NCBI GenBank assembly: GCA_016786525.1
Contig: JAEUVW010000234.1
Span: forward strand, 1 to 15,219
Direction of reading: 5' to 3'
From: Chitinophagaceae bacterium
GTDB taxonomy: Bacteria; Bacteroidota; Bacteroidia; Chitinophagales; Chitinophagaceae
Length of the DNA: 15,219 nucleotides
Below, piece after piece: positions 1 through 8,600 of the stretch. Position numbers and translations under genes: made by a program. The notes beneath the pieces were generated by a model. It was given only the letters and a program-made list of their open reading frames with translations. It did no database searches and was not told the DNA's origin. Position 1 is the first letter of the stretch; every line of letters starts with the position of its first letter.

Positions 1-860
1 ACCTGCACAAAAATCCCGCTACAGCCGAAGCGATCAAAAAACGGATCGAGCAGAGCGAACGCGAGCGCAAGGAGCTGTCCGGCATCCGCAAGCTGGCCAA
101 TGAGCGGGCGAAAAAAGCCAACCTGCACAATAAGAAACTGCGCGACTGCCGTGTGCATTACAACGATGCCCCCCCGGCAAAAAACAAAGAAGAATACGTG
201 GAAAAGCAAAACGAATCCACGGTATTCATTACCGAAGGAGACTCGGCCAGCGGGTCGATTACCAAGAGCCGCAATGTAGAAAGCCAGGCCGTATTCAGCC
301 TGCGCGGTAAGCCCCTGAACTGCTTTGGCCTGACGAAGAAGATCGTGTATGAGAATGAAGAATTCAACCTGCTGCAGCATGCGCTGAATATAGAAGAAGG
401 CCTGGATGGCCTGCGCTACAACAACATCGTGATCGCTACCGATGCCGATGTGGATGGGATGCACATCCGCCTGCTCATCATGACTTTCTTCCTGCAGTTT
501 TTCCCCGACCTGGTGCGCAACGGGCATGTGTACATCCTGGAGACTCCATTGTTCCGGGTGCGGAATAAGCAAAAGACCATTTACTGCTACAGCGACGAAG
601 AACGCCAGCGTGCGATACACGAGCTGGGCAACAAGCCGGAGATTACCCGATTCAAGGGCCTCGGTGAAATATCGCCAGAAGAGTTCGGTAAATTCATAGG
701 AGAAGATATGCGCAAAGTACCGGTGATGCTGAGCCAGGATACCCAGATTCAGAAATTGCTGGAATACTTTATGGGAAAAAATACCCCGCAGCGGCAGGTA
801 TTCATCATAGACAACCTTGTCGTTGAAAAAGACCTGGCAGAAGAGTTGTTAAACGCCTGA
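1..860 (+). CDS. parE: DNA topoisomerase IV subunit B, C-terminal part (5' end outside window)
   Basis: The reading frame is open from base 3, so the gene begins upstream and only about 285 C-terminal residues are seen. ParE is the ATPase/TOPRIM subunit of topoisomerase IV, which decatenates daughter chromosomes together with ParC. The TOPRIM catalytic motif EGDSASGS begins at base 234. The metal-binding DADVDG motif begins at base 441. The RFKGLGE motif follows near base 650. The EGDSASG form and the following SRNVESQAVFSLRGKPLN stretch fit the ParE-type subunit of Bacteroidota better than GyrB, which typically has EGDSAGGSAKQGRD. An in-frame GTG at 153 is internal and not the true start. 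parC, often next to parE in this phylum, does not follow here; a terminator does. Confidence 0.95.
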   Translation, partial: LHKNPATAEAIKKRIEQSERERKELSGIRKLANERAKKANLHNKKLRDCRVHYNDAPPAKNKEEYVEKQNESTVFITEGDSASGSITKSRNVESQAVFSLRGKPLNCFGLTKKIVYENEEFNLLQHALNIEEGLDGLRYNNIVIATDADVDGMHIRLLIMTFFLQFFPDLVRNGHVYILETPLFRVRNKQKTIYCYSDEERQRAIHELGNKPEITRFKGLGEISPEEFGKFIGEDMRKVPVMLSQDTQIQKLLEYFMGKNTPQRQVFIIDNLVVEKDLAEELLNA

Positions 861-865
861 TCATG

Positions 866-897
866 AAAAAGGAGCGCAGTACATGCGCTCCTTTTTT
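866..897 (+). terminator. Rho-independent terminator after parE
   Basis: The arms GGAGCGCA (871-878) and TGCGCTCC (884-891) pair perfectly around a GTACA loop. The stem is flanked by five A residues upstream and six T residues downstream. It starts 5 bp after the parE stop codon. The A tract makes it partly usable on the opposite strand too. Confidence 0.9.
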
Positions 898-913
898 GAT
901 ACGGTCAGCAGTA

Positions 914-923
914 CCCCCCCCCC
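914..923. repeat. Homopolymeric C10 tract
   Basis: Ten consecutive C residues lie between the parE terminator and the predicted lipoprotein promoter, about 53 bp upstream of the -7 element. Such tracts are prone to slippage. Nothing shows that it is used for regulation. Confidence 0.6.
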
Positions 924-975
924 GGATAGTGGGTATAAAAACGTAAAACGTATTTTCTTTTTTATGAAATTGTTT

Positions 976-983
976 TATATTTG
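976..983 (+). promoter_or_regulatory. Predicted Bacteroidota-type -7 element for the lipoprotein genes
   Basis: TATATTTG matches the Bacteroidota primary-sigma -7 consensus TAnnTTTG exactly. It lies 27 bp before the ATG at 1011. No clear TTG is seen at the expected -33 distance, only a T-rich stretch around 951-963, so the call rests on the -7 element and its position. Confidence 0.5.
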
Positions 984-1010
984 GTTGACACCTGACAAAC
1001 AGGTCTTCCT

Positions 1011-1463
1011 ATGAAAAAACTACTCCTGGGTATAAGCGCTATATCCTGCCTGCTGGCCTGCAATAAAGAAAAGGCGGCCACGCCTGAAACGGGGCAAAAG
1101 ACCGCTATCGATTCTTTTTCCACGCAGCGCTATAAAATGCTGGAGCGTACCGATTACCGCCGGGAATTCAAATCGAAAGGACCGGGAATCCCGGGTTACG
1201 ACGAGGTCAATACGCAAACAGTTACACCTTTGGGCTATACGGATGATATCCGATTTGACACCTTGTTCGATAAAAGAGAGATTTTGTACCAAGGTATAGT
1301 AATGACGGAAGCGACAGAAACCCGCTATACAGCTGTGAAAGCCTATTATTCAAAGGATATGAAACGGGTAACCCTCCGGAACGACTCCATCTTTGTTTTC
1401 ACGCCTGGCTATCAAAGCCAGATGGTCAGCGAAACCTCGACGATACGGGGTGTTCGTCTTTAA
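1011..1463 (+). CDS. Putative lipoprotein of unknown function (paralogue of the next gene)
   Basis: 150 residues. The N-terminus is a classic lipoprotein signal: two Lys, a hydrophobic core and the lipobox LLAC, with Cys17 as the predicted lipidated residue, followed by NKEK. The mature protein is hydrophilic with no further membrane segment, so it is probably anchored to the inner or outer membrane facing the periplasm or surface. I do not recognise a named domain. It resembles the downstream protein: the C-terminal VTLRNDSIFVF is matched by ITLRNDSILV there, the DTLFDKREILYQGIV stretch by DTFSDIKQLTYRGV, and both end in an S/T-(I/L)-R-G segment. The ATG at 1011 is chosen because it begins the signal peptide directly. 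The two genes are 45 bp apart and probably cotranscribed. Confidence 0.85.
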   Translation: MKKLLLGISAISCLLACNKEKAATPETGQKTAIDSFSTQRYKMLERTDYRREFKSKGPGIPGYDEVNTQTVTPLGYTDDIRFDTLFDKREILYQGIVMTEATETRYTAVKAYYSKDMKRVTLRNDSIFVFTPGYQSQMVSETSTIRGVRL

Positions 1464-1508
1464 GTGCGCTGTTTGCAAACTAACTTTATTCCTACGATCG
1501 GATTATCC

Positions 1509-1943
1509 ATGAAAAAAATAAGCATCGTGTTCGTCCTGGGTCTTTGTGTAATGGCCTGTAAAAAAGAAGAAAAAATAGTACAGGATACCAGCCCTAAGGA
1601 GCTCAACTACGACATATTGGACAGTACCTATGCTTATTACGGCTATACCGTAGGGCCGGATGGTGTGTACAAACAGGACGATTATAAACTTTCATTTCCT
1701 GTAGCATACCAGGAAACAGTGACTATCGATACTTTTTCTGACATAAAGCAGCTGACCTATCGCGGCGTGTCCTTTCCCCGGGACAAAAATGCTGTTAACA
1801 GGTTTTCAAAATCCGGTCCGAAGCCACTGCCGGGTAACTATATCAGTATCACTTTGCGGAATGACAGCATATTGGTTAGTTGCGAGATCGACCGGTGGCA
1901 GACCTGGCAAAAAAACTATTCGCTTAGGGGTAAGCTGAAGTAA
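1509..1943 (+). CDS. Putative lipoprotein of unknown function (tandem paralogue)
   Basis: 144 residues when started at the ATG at 1509, which places a signal peptide (MKKISIVFVLGLCVMAC) at the very N-terminus with lipidated Cys17. An in-frame GTG at 1464 directly abuts the previous stop codon and would add 15 residues before the signal sequence, so I reject it. The mature part starts KKEEK and is soluble. The ITLRNDSILV segment, the YRGV motif after an acidic DTFSD segment and the C-terminal SLRGKLK match the upstream lipoprotein in the same order. This indicates an ancient tandem duplication with strong divergence elsewhere. Function is unknown. The stop codon lies 2 bp from the stop codon of the convergent gene on the other strand, with no separate terminator visible. 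Confidence 0.85.
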   Translation: MKKISIVFVLGLCVMACKKEEKIVQDTSPKELNYDILDSTYAYYGYTVGPDGVYKQDDYKLSFPVAYQETVTIDTFSDIKQLTYRGVSFPRDKNAVNRFSKSGPKPLPGNYISITLRNDSILVSCEIDRWQTWQKNYSLRGKLK

Positions 1944-1945
1944 CT

Positions 1946-2173
1946 TCAATCCAGCTCCGAACATTCATAGCCCATCAGGCGGATTTCCTGCATCACCTGT
2001 GCGGGTTGCAGGTTCGTCGATACGATCCGCAGCACGCAGTCGATATCTTCCGTATCTATGGTCCAGCGTTGTATGGACTTGATCTTGTCCAGGAAGCTGC
2101 GCAGGCGGAACTGGTCTGCCAGGCTCTGTATATTCGTTTTGAACAACAGGATGGAGTTTACTTCTGTTTGCAT
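1946..2173 (-). CDS. Small HMA-like (ferredoxin-fold) hypothetical protein
   Basis: 75 residues starting at the ATG whose first base is 2173; the preceding GTG (2176) is a less likely start. The pattern is a beta strand (SILLFKTNI), a helix (LADQFRLRSFLDKI), a strand with the RWTIDTEDID segment, a strand (CVLRIVS) and a helix ending in MGYECSELD. This is the beta-alpha-beta-beta-alpha layout of the heavy-metal-associated fold, and I recall similar small Bacteroidota proteins with 'FKTN ... W..D..D.D.VLR ... GY.C..L'. The CxxC metal-binding pair of true HMA domains is absent and only single Cys residues occur, so metal binding is not supported. It has its own well-formed promoter upstream, so it is likely monocistronic. 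The fold assignment is an inference from the pattern. Confidence 0.75.
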   Translation of the reverse strand: MQTEVNSILLFKTNIQSLADQFRLRSFLDKIKSIQRWTIDTEDIDCVLRIVSTNLQPAQVMQEIRLMGYECSELD

Positions 2174-2210
2174 CACCAGGAAAATTGAGGTTGGTATAAG
2201 TTAGAGTACT

Positions 2211-2242
2211 CAAAAGTATTTGTTCCCTCATTCGTACTCAAA
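2211..2242 (-). promoter_or_regulatory. Bacteroidota-type promoter for the HMA-like gene
   Basis: On the minus strand TTTG (2242-2239) is followed after 20 bp by TACTTTTG (2218-2211). This is the -33 TTTG / -7 TAnnTTTG arrangement of Bacteroidota promoters with ideal spacing. Transcription would start near 2204-2207, giving a 5' leader of about 30 nt before the ATG at 2173. Confidence 0.7.
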
Positions 2243-2387
2243 GCCGATTAGGTTAAACAAGCGTTTAAGAAGGTGAACGCCGCAATTTTGTCGGTAAACG
2301 AAAGTAATCCCCCTGAAATTAAACAAGTGCTTACAATCCAGGGCTTTCAGCCAATTGTTATAAGATTGTAAAAATGAAACTTTCTGC

Positions 2388-2425
2388 ACTATGGAAACAT
2401 TTTTCTTGAAAAATGTTTCCATAGT
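2388..2425. promoter_or_regulatory. 38-bp near-perfect palindrome, probable TetR operator
   Basis: Arms 2388-2405 and 2408-2425 are perfect 18-bp inverted complements around a central TT. The left arm reads ACTATGGAAACATTTTTC. The palindrome ends 11 bp before the TetR start codon and its right arm overlaps the predicted -7 element (2422-2429). A dimeric TetR protein bound here would block transcription of its own operon. As RNA it could fold into a strong hairpin, but no T run follows, so a terminator is not supported. Confidence 0.75.
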
Positions 2426-2429
2426 TTTG
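2422..2429 (+). promoter_or_regulatory. Predicted -7 element of the efflux operon
   Basis: TAGTTTTG matches TAnnTTTG exactly and ends 7 bp before the TetR ATG at 2437. It sits partly inside the palindrome's right arm. A start site here would fall within a few bases of the ATG, implying a leaderless or nearly leaderless mRNA. No clean -33 TTG at 20-bp spacing is present, which weakens the call. Confidence 0.5.
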
Positions 2430-2436
2430 CGCCGCG

Positions 2437-3072
2437 ATGATGACAGAAGAGCAAATAAAGCCCCTCGACGTGCGCGCAAAGATACTCTTTAGCGCAATAG
2501 CATTGTTCAAGCAATACGGGTTTAAATCCGTAACGATGGACGATATCGCACGACGGTCGGGCATTTCCAAGAAAACACTGTACCAGCATTTTGACAATAA
2601 GACCAAGATTGTCACCGATGCTATGGAGTGGTACAAAGACATGCTTTGTGATGAGTGCGATACCCTGCAGGCCGGCGCTGCAAATGCCGTTGAGGCTTTT
2701 GTAAAGATCAAGGCCAGCTTTGACAATGTGTACAAGGAGGTAAACCCCCTGGCCATCTTCGAGCTGCAGCGTTTTTACCCCGAAGGCTATGAGCAGTTCC
2801 GTAAGAATATGGAGCGCGATGTGGCTTCGGTAAAGGCCAACCTGGATGCCGGGGTGGAAGAAGGCAATTACAGGGCAGATATCAATACGGAAATACTGGC
2901 CCGTTTCCACATAGAAAGCATGCTGATGATCATGATGCCGAACATGATCGTACAGGACCGTTTTGACCTGCGCCTGGTGAACAGCGAGATACTGGAGCAT
3001 TTTATGTACGGCATTATGACCCCCAAAGGAGAAAAACTATACCGCAAATACAAAGAACAATACCTTAAGTAA
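2437..3072 (+). CDS. TetR/AcrR-family transcriptional regulator of the efflux operon
   Basis: 211 residues. The N-terminal TetR helix-turn-helix spans about residues 12-58: an ILFSAIALFKQYGFKSVTM start, then DDIARRSGISKKTLYQHFDNK with the recognition helix near residues 43-51. The remaining about 150 residues are the helical ligand-binding and dimerisation part, which varies between members and gives no ligand clue. It is the first gene of the operon, with the TolC gene starting 12 bp after its stop. It most likely represses the pump until a toxic ligand binds, and the palindrome over its own promoter fits autorepression. Two adjacent ATG codons (2437, 2440) are possible starts; the domain begins so early that no later start is credible. 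Confidence 0.93.
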   Translation: MMTEEQIKPLDVRAKILFSAIALFKQYGFKSVTMDDIARRSGISKKTLYQHFDNKTKIVTDAMEWYKDMLCDECDTLQAGAANAVEAFVKIKASFDNVYKEVNPLAIFELQRFYPEGYEQFRKNMERDVASVKANLDAGVEEGNYRADINTEILARFHIESMLMIMMPNMIVQDRFDLRLVNSEILEHFMYGIMTPKGEKLYRKYKEQYLK

Positions 3073-3084
3073 CAACACCCAGAT

Positions 3085-4419
3085 ATGAGACGAATCATAC
3101 CCCTTTTATTCTTATCTATAGCTCCTTTTGTTTCCCGTGCTCAGGAAACCGTGCAGCTCAGCCTGCAGGACTGTATCGATTATGCGCTGAAAAACAGCGC
3201 TGCCGCTAAAAATGCCCGCCTGGACGTGGCACTGCAAAAAGCACAGAATGCCGAAGTGACGGGCCAGACCCTGCCGCAGATCAGTGCGGAAGGTAAGTAC
3301 ACCCGCTTTATCGACGTACAGCAGCAGTTCCTGCCCAGCACTTTCCTGAACCCGAACGCTCCTTTTGAATGGGTGCCGTTTGCGTTTTCCCCGAAGCAGA
3401 TGTCGCAGGGAGCGATCAATGCATCGCAGCTCTTGTTCAACGGCAGCCTTTTTGTAGCCCTGCAGGCCCGCAATACCCTGATGCTGCTGGCGGAGCAGAA
3501 TGCCGATATGAAAGCGGAAGACATCCGCTACAATGTGCAGAAAGCCTACACCGGTCTGCTGATCGCCCGCCGCCAGAAGGGGCTGATGAACAGCAGCATC
3601 GGCCTGCTGCGCAATACCACGCGCGACCTGGAAGTGACTTACGAGAATGGGCTGATCGAAAAGATCGAAGTCAACAGGATGCAGGTACAGCTAAGCAACC
3701 TGCAGTCGGACAGTATGGGTCTGAACAGCATGATCGAAGTCAGCGAGAAAATGCTGAAGTTCACCATGGGCATGGACCTGAATACACCAATCGTATTGAC
3801 CGATGACAATATGATCGATAATACCGATGCGGCATCGGCCATATTGCTGAGAGAAGAGAACTACGAAAGCCGCCTGAGCTACCAGCTGGCCAATACAGCG
3901 CTGAAGCTGCAGCAATACGATCTGAAGCGCTACCGCTTTGAAGGGATACCGACACTGGCCGCATTCGGCAGTGCTGGGTACAACAGGGCAGGCGACAAGA
4001 TCACAGACCTGACCAACAAGCCTTATCCTGGCTTCTCCCTGGTAGGCCTGCAACTGAACGTACCCATCTTCGATGGCCTGCAGCGACGCAACCGTGTAAA
4101 GGCGGCGAAACTGAAAGTGGAAAAAGCGGAAAACGACCTGGAGAATGCTAAACTGGGTATCGACTTCCAGACCAAATCGGCAAGGGTAACGCTGAGCAAT
4201 GCGATACAGACCGTGGAAAGCCGCAAGCGCACCATGGACCTGGCCAACAGTGTGCTGGACCTTTCGAAGAAAAAATACCAGGCCGGTGTGGGCAGCAACC
4301 AGGATGTAGTGCTGGCGCAATCGGATTACCTGCAGGCTCAGAACAACTATTTCTCCGCTCTGCAAAGCGTATTCAACGCGCAGGCAGACCTGCAGAAATC
4401 ACTCGGACTTTTAAAATAA
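3085..4419 (+). CDS. TolC-family outer-membrane efflux channel
   Basis: 444 residues. A Sec signal peptide (MRRIIPLLFLSIAPFVSRAQ) is followed by a mature start ETVQLSLQDCIDYALKNS, the usual opening of an outer-membrane efflux protein repeat. The protein has two repeats of long amphipathic helices: about residues 25-225, then about 255-440 with KAAKLKVEKAENDLENAKL and LSKKKYQAGVGSNQDVVLAQ segments typical of the second repeat. Such proteins trimerise into a beta-barrel plus periplasmic alpha-barrel that forms the exit duct of tripartite pumps. Length is normal for the family. It sits between the regulator (12 bp upstream) and the adaptor gene (39 bp downstream). Confidence 0.95.
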   Translation: MRRIIPLLFLSIAPFVSRAQETVQLSLQDCIDYALKNSAAAKNARLDVALQKAQNAEVTGQTLPQISAEGKYTRFIDVQQQFLPSTFLNPNAPFEWVPFAFSPKQMSQGAINASQLLFNGSLFVALQARNTLMLLAEQNADMKAEDIRYNVQKAYTGLLIARRQKGLMNSSIGLLRNTTRDLEVTYENGLIEKIEVNRMQVQLSNLQSDSMGLNSMIEVSEKMLKFTMGMDLNTPIVLTDDNMIDNTDAASAILLREENYESRLSYQLANTALKLQQYDLKRYRFEGIPTLAAFGSAGYNRAGDKITDLTNKPYPGFSLVGLQLNVPIFDGLQRRNRVKAAKLKVEKAENDLENAKLGIDFQTKSARVTLSNAIQTVESRKRTMDLANSVLDLSKKKYQAGVGSNQDVVLAQSDYLQAQNNYFSALQSVFNAQADLQKSLGLLK

Positions 4420-4458
4420 ATCAATCAAAAAACAATCCCTCTACAAATACACAGTTCA

Positions 4459-5556
4459 ATGAAACAGATCACTACTATACTCGCAGCCACAATGTTACTC
4501 GCATCCTGCGGCGGCGAACAGAAAAATAACAAGGAGGCAGAGCTTGCCAAGCTTAAGAAAGAGCGCTCTTCGCTGGATGCAAAGATCAAAGCCCTGGAAG
4601 CGGAAACGGCTAAAAAGAATCCTGCCAAAGCCACACCAGTAAGCGTGATGGAAGTAACACCGACAGCCTTCACCTCCTACATCGAAGTGCAATCGCAGGT
4701 AGTCGGCGACGAAAACGTACTGGCCACCCCGCAGGCGCCGGGCGTCGTTACTTCGGTAAGCGTACAATCCGGGCAGAAGGTAAGCCGCGGGCAAGTGCTG
4801 GCTACGCTGGATGCCGCTGCTATTGAACAGCAGATCAAAGCAGCAGATGTACAGCTGACATTGTACAAATCGTTGTACGAAAAACAAAAGAACCTGTGGA
4901 ACCAGAATATCGGTTCGGAAGTGCAATTACTGCAGGCAAAAGCCCAGTATGATGCGAACGTAAAGCAAAAAGAAGCCCTGGTGGCACAGCGTAATATGTA
5001 CCGCATCATTTCACCGATATCCGGTACGGTAGACAACGTATCGCTGCGGGCGGGCGATATGGCCAGTCCCGGCCAGTCCGGCATCAGGGTCGTGAGCTTC
5101 GATAAGCTGAAAGCAGAAGCCAACCTGGGTGAAAACTACCTGGGCAAGGTACAGGCAGGCGATAAAGTGACCCTGGTCTTCCCCGATCTGAACGATTCGA
5201 TCAATACGAAGATTTCTTATGTAGCACGCCAGGTAGACCCTGTTTCCCGTGCGTTTACCATACAGATACGCCTGGGCAACAACAGCAAGATCTACCCGAA
5301 CATGTCGGCTAAGATGAAAATCTCCAACTACGAAAACCACAATGCGCTGGTAGTGCCGGTACAGGTCATCCAGAAAACAGCCAATGGCGATATGTTGTAT
5401 GTTGCGGAAGGCAATAAGGCTAAATCGGTGATCGTGAAGACGGGCAGGAACTCCAATGGCCTGGTAGAAGTACTCGGCGGCCTGAAGAGCGGGGATAAAG
5501 TGATCACGGAAGGGTATGGCGATATCGACGACGGCGAAGCCATTACGACTAAATAA
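4459..5556 (+). CDS. RND efflux periplasmic adaptor (membrane-fusion protein), lipoprotein
   Basis: 365 residues. The lipobox LLASC places the lipidated Cys at residue 17, so the protein is anchored to the inner membrane by lipid. A short N-terminal coiled-coil stretch (about residues 25-52, rich in Glu/Lys/Leu) precedes the first beta strands. A lipoyl-like half follows (GVVTSVSVQSGQKVSRGQVL), then the alpha-hairpin with KQKNLWNQNIGSEVQLLQAK and the second lipoyl half (YRIISPISGTVDNVSLRAGD). The beta-barrel and membrane-proximal domains end in GLKSGDKVITEGYGDI. This is the complete adaptor layout that joins the pump to the TolC channel. The extra coiled-coil just after the lipid anchor is common in Bacteroidota adaptors. 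Start is the ATG that begins the signal peptide. Confidence 0.95.
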   Translation: MKQITTILAATMLLASCGGEQKNNKEAELAKLKKERSSLDAKIKALEAETAKKNPAKATPVSVMEVTPTAFTSYIEVQSQVVGDENVLATPQAPGVVTSVSVQSGQKVSRGQVLATLDAAAIEQQIKAADVQLTLYKSLYEKQKNLWNQNIGSEVQLLQAKAQYDANVKQKEALVAQRNMYRIISPISGTVDNVSLRAGDMASPGQSGIRVVSFDKLKAEANLGENYLGKVQAGDKVTLVFPDLNDSINTKISYVARQVDPVSRAFTIQIRLGNNSKIYPNMSAKMKISNYENHNALVVPVQVIQKTANGDMLYVAEGNKAKSVIVKTGRNSNGLVEVLGGLKSGDKVITEGYGDIDDGEAITTK

Positions 5557-5619
5557 AGCAGCAAAGTACTGTTGCTATTGTATCAAATCATTTTTCAACA
5601 AGCGTAGATATACCTTCAG

Positions 5620-8600
5620 ATGAAAGACACTTTTAAAGAATTTAAACCATCCAGCTGGGCGATTGACAACCGTACGGCCATCTACATCCTGACCATTATC
5701 ATCACGATGATCGGGTTGATGGCCTACATCAGCCTGCCCAAAGAACAATTCCCGGAGATCAAGCTCCCGCAGATTATTGTTCAGACCGTGTACCCCGGTA
5801 CTTCTCCCGACAACATGGAGAACCTGGTGACCAAACCGATAGAGAAAGAAGTAAAAAACCTGACCGGTGTTAAGAAGGTAACCAGTAATTCCTTCCAGGA
5901 TTATTCGGTGGTGATCGTCGAATTCAATACCGACGTACTGGTCGATAAAGCCAAGCAGGATGTAAAAGACGCGGTAGATAAGGCCCGTACAGACTTGCCC
6001 GCCAACCTGCCCAACGAACCTGAGGTGAAAGATATCGACCTGTCCGAGATGCCCATCCTGTATGTGAACATCTCCGGCAACTATGACCTGAACCGCCTGA
6101 AGAAATATGCAGACCTGGTGCAGGACGAGATCGAAGAGCTGAAAGAGATCAAGCGCGTGGATATGGTCGGAGCCCTGGAGCGTGAGATCCAGATCAATGT
6201 AGACCTGTACAAGATGCAGGCAGCAGGCATGACGTTTAACGATATCGAACAAACAGTATCGTATGAAAACTTCTCCGCAACAGCCGGTGAGGTGGCCATG
6301 AACCAGCAGAAACGTATCCTCAGTATCCGCCACGAATTCAGTTCCGCCGACCAGATCGGCAACCTGATCGTGCGCAACCAGCAAGGCAAATCCATTTACC
6401 TCAAAGACATCGCCGATGTGCGCGACAATTTCGAAGAGCAGAAAAGCTATGCCCGCCTGGACGGTAAGAACGTAATTACCCTGAACGTCATCAAAGCCAA
6501 AGGCCAGAACCTCATCGATGCTTCTGAAAAGATTGAGAAACTGATGGAGAAACTGCACGAAGAGTCCCTGCCCAAAGACCTGAGCATCGTCATCACCGGC
6601 GACCAGTCCGAGTCTACAAAGACCACCTTGCACGACCTGATCAATACGATCATCATCGGTTTTATCCTGGTGACCATTATCCTGATGTTCTTTATGGGTG
6701 TGACGAACGCCCTGTTTGTGGCCATGTCGGTACCCTTGTCCTGCGCCATCGCCTTCCTGGTACTGCCCAGTATCGGCTTTACGCTGAACATGATCGTACT
6801 GTTCTCCTTCCTGCTGGCCCTGGGTATCGTGGTCGATGACGCCATCGTGGTGATCGAGAACACGCACCGGATATTCGACAACGGTAAGGTGCCGATCAAG
6901 AAGGCGGCCAAGCTGGCTACAGGTGAAGTGTTCCTGCCGGTATTGTCCGGTACGGTGACCACCCTGATCCCCTTCATTCCGCTGGCCTTCTGGAAAGGCG
7001 TGATCGGTAGCTTTATGTTTTTCCTGCCCATCACGCTCATCATTACACTGGTGGCCTCACTGCTCGTAGCTTATATTATCAACCCGGTATTCGCGGTAGA
7101 CTTTATGAAGCCGCACGACAGTCACGATACCGGCAAGCGCCGCTGGAGCAAGAAAGATAAGGTAGTGATGATCATCTTCCTGTCTGTAATCGCTATTTCC
7201 TATGTATTCCAGGCCTGGGGCTTCGGCAATTTTGTCGTATTCCTGTACGGCTTCGTGCTGCTGGAAAAATTTGTGTTCGAAAAATGGATCCACAGTTTCC
7301 AGAACAAGGTATGGCCTGCCTTCCAGGATTGGTATACCAAATGGCTGAAAAGGGCATTGGCACATCCCGGCAAGACCCTGCTCATCATGGCCGGTATCTT
7401 CGTCTTCGCCATCGTACTGATGGGTATACGCAAACCGAAAGTAGTGTTCTTCCCCAGCGGAGAACCCAACTTCACCTATGTGTACCTGAACATGCCTGTG
7501 GGTACAGACCAGGCCTATACCAACGAGGTATTGAGCAGGCTGGAAAGCCGTGTGTATAAAGCCCTGGATATAGACCTGAAAACGGGTAAGAAAAACCCGG
7601 CGGTAAAATCAGTGATCTCTAACGTAACGGTGGGCGCTATCGACCCCAACAGCGGTGAGGTCGGCGACTTCCCGAACAAGGGAAAGATTACCGTGGCCTA
7701 TGTAGAATTCTCCAAACGTAAAGGGATTTCTACGGCCGAGCTGATGGAACGTATCCGTACAGCCGTACAGGGTGTGCCGGGTGCGGAAGTGACCGTGGAT
7801 AAAGAAAGCGGCGGGCCACCCTTACCCAAGCCGATCGTGATCGACATCTCAGGCGACAACCTGGATTCACTGATTGCCACTTCTGAAAAACTGAAGCGCT
7901 TCCTGGAGCAAAAACAAATCGCCGGGGTAGAGGAGTTGCGCAGCGATTTCCAGGCTAGCAAACCGGAGATCGTCTTCAACCTGGACCGTGAGCGCATGAA
8001 CAATGCGGGTATCACTACCGGGCAGGTGGCTATGGGATTGCGTACCGCAGTATTCGGTAAAGAGATCTCCCGCTTCCGCGATGCGAATGACGATTACCCC
8101 ATTACCCTGCGCCTGGCGCCGGAGCAGCGCGAGAATGTGGATGCGGTGCGGAATATGCCGATCGTGTACCGCGATATGGGCATGGGCGGCGTGATCCGTC
8201 AGGTACCGGTGAGTTCCTTTGCCGATATCCAGTATGGTACTACCTACGGCGGTATCAAGCGTAAAGACCTGAAACGCATTATCTCCCTGTCGTCTAACGT
8301 GCTCGGTGGCTACAATGAAAATGAAGTGGTAGCGGCTATACAGCAGGAACTGAACGGGTATAAAGCTCCCTCCGGAGTGTTGATCAAGATGGGCGGACAG
8401 CAGGAAGAGCAGGCCGAGACAGGCGCCTTCCTGGGCAATGCGATGCTGATCGCGATGTGCCTGATCTTCCTGATCCTCATCATGCAGTTCAACTCCCTGA
8501 GCCGTACCCTGATCATCATGTCTGAGATCATATTCAGTGTGTTTGGCGTATTCCTGGGCGTGGGTATTTTCAAGATCGATTTCTCGATTGTCATGAGTGG

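Noticed and set aside
1464..1508. GTG start extending the second lipoprotein by 15 residues
   Set aside because: It would put a polar extension ahead of the lipoprotein signal peptide; the ATG at 1509 gives a proper signal sequence.
2388..2425. Palindrome as an intrinsic terminator
   Set aside because: It is not followed by a T run on either strand, no gene ends immediately before it, and it overlaps a promoter element.
5575..6867. 430-codon minus-strand open frame opposite the RND gene
   Set aside because: It is the antisense shadow of a well-supported pump gene, with His/Gln/Asp-rich composition typical of antisense frames. The same applies to the frame at 7867-9084.
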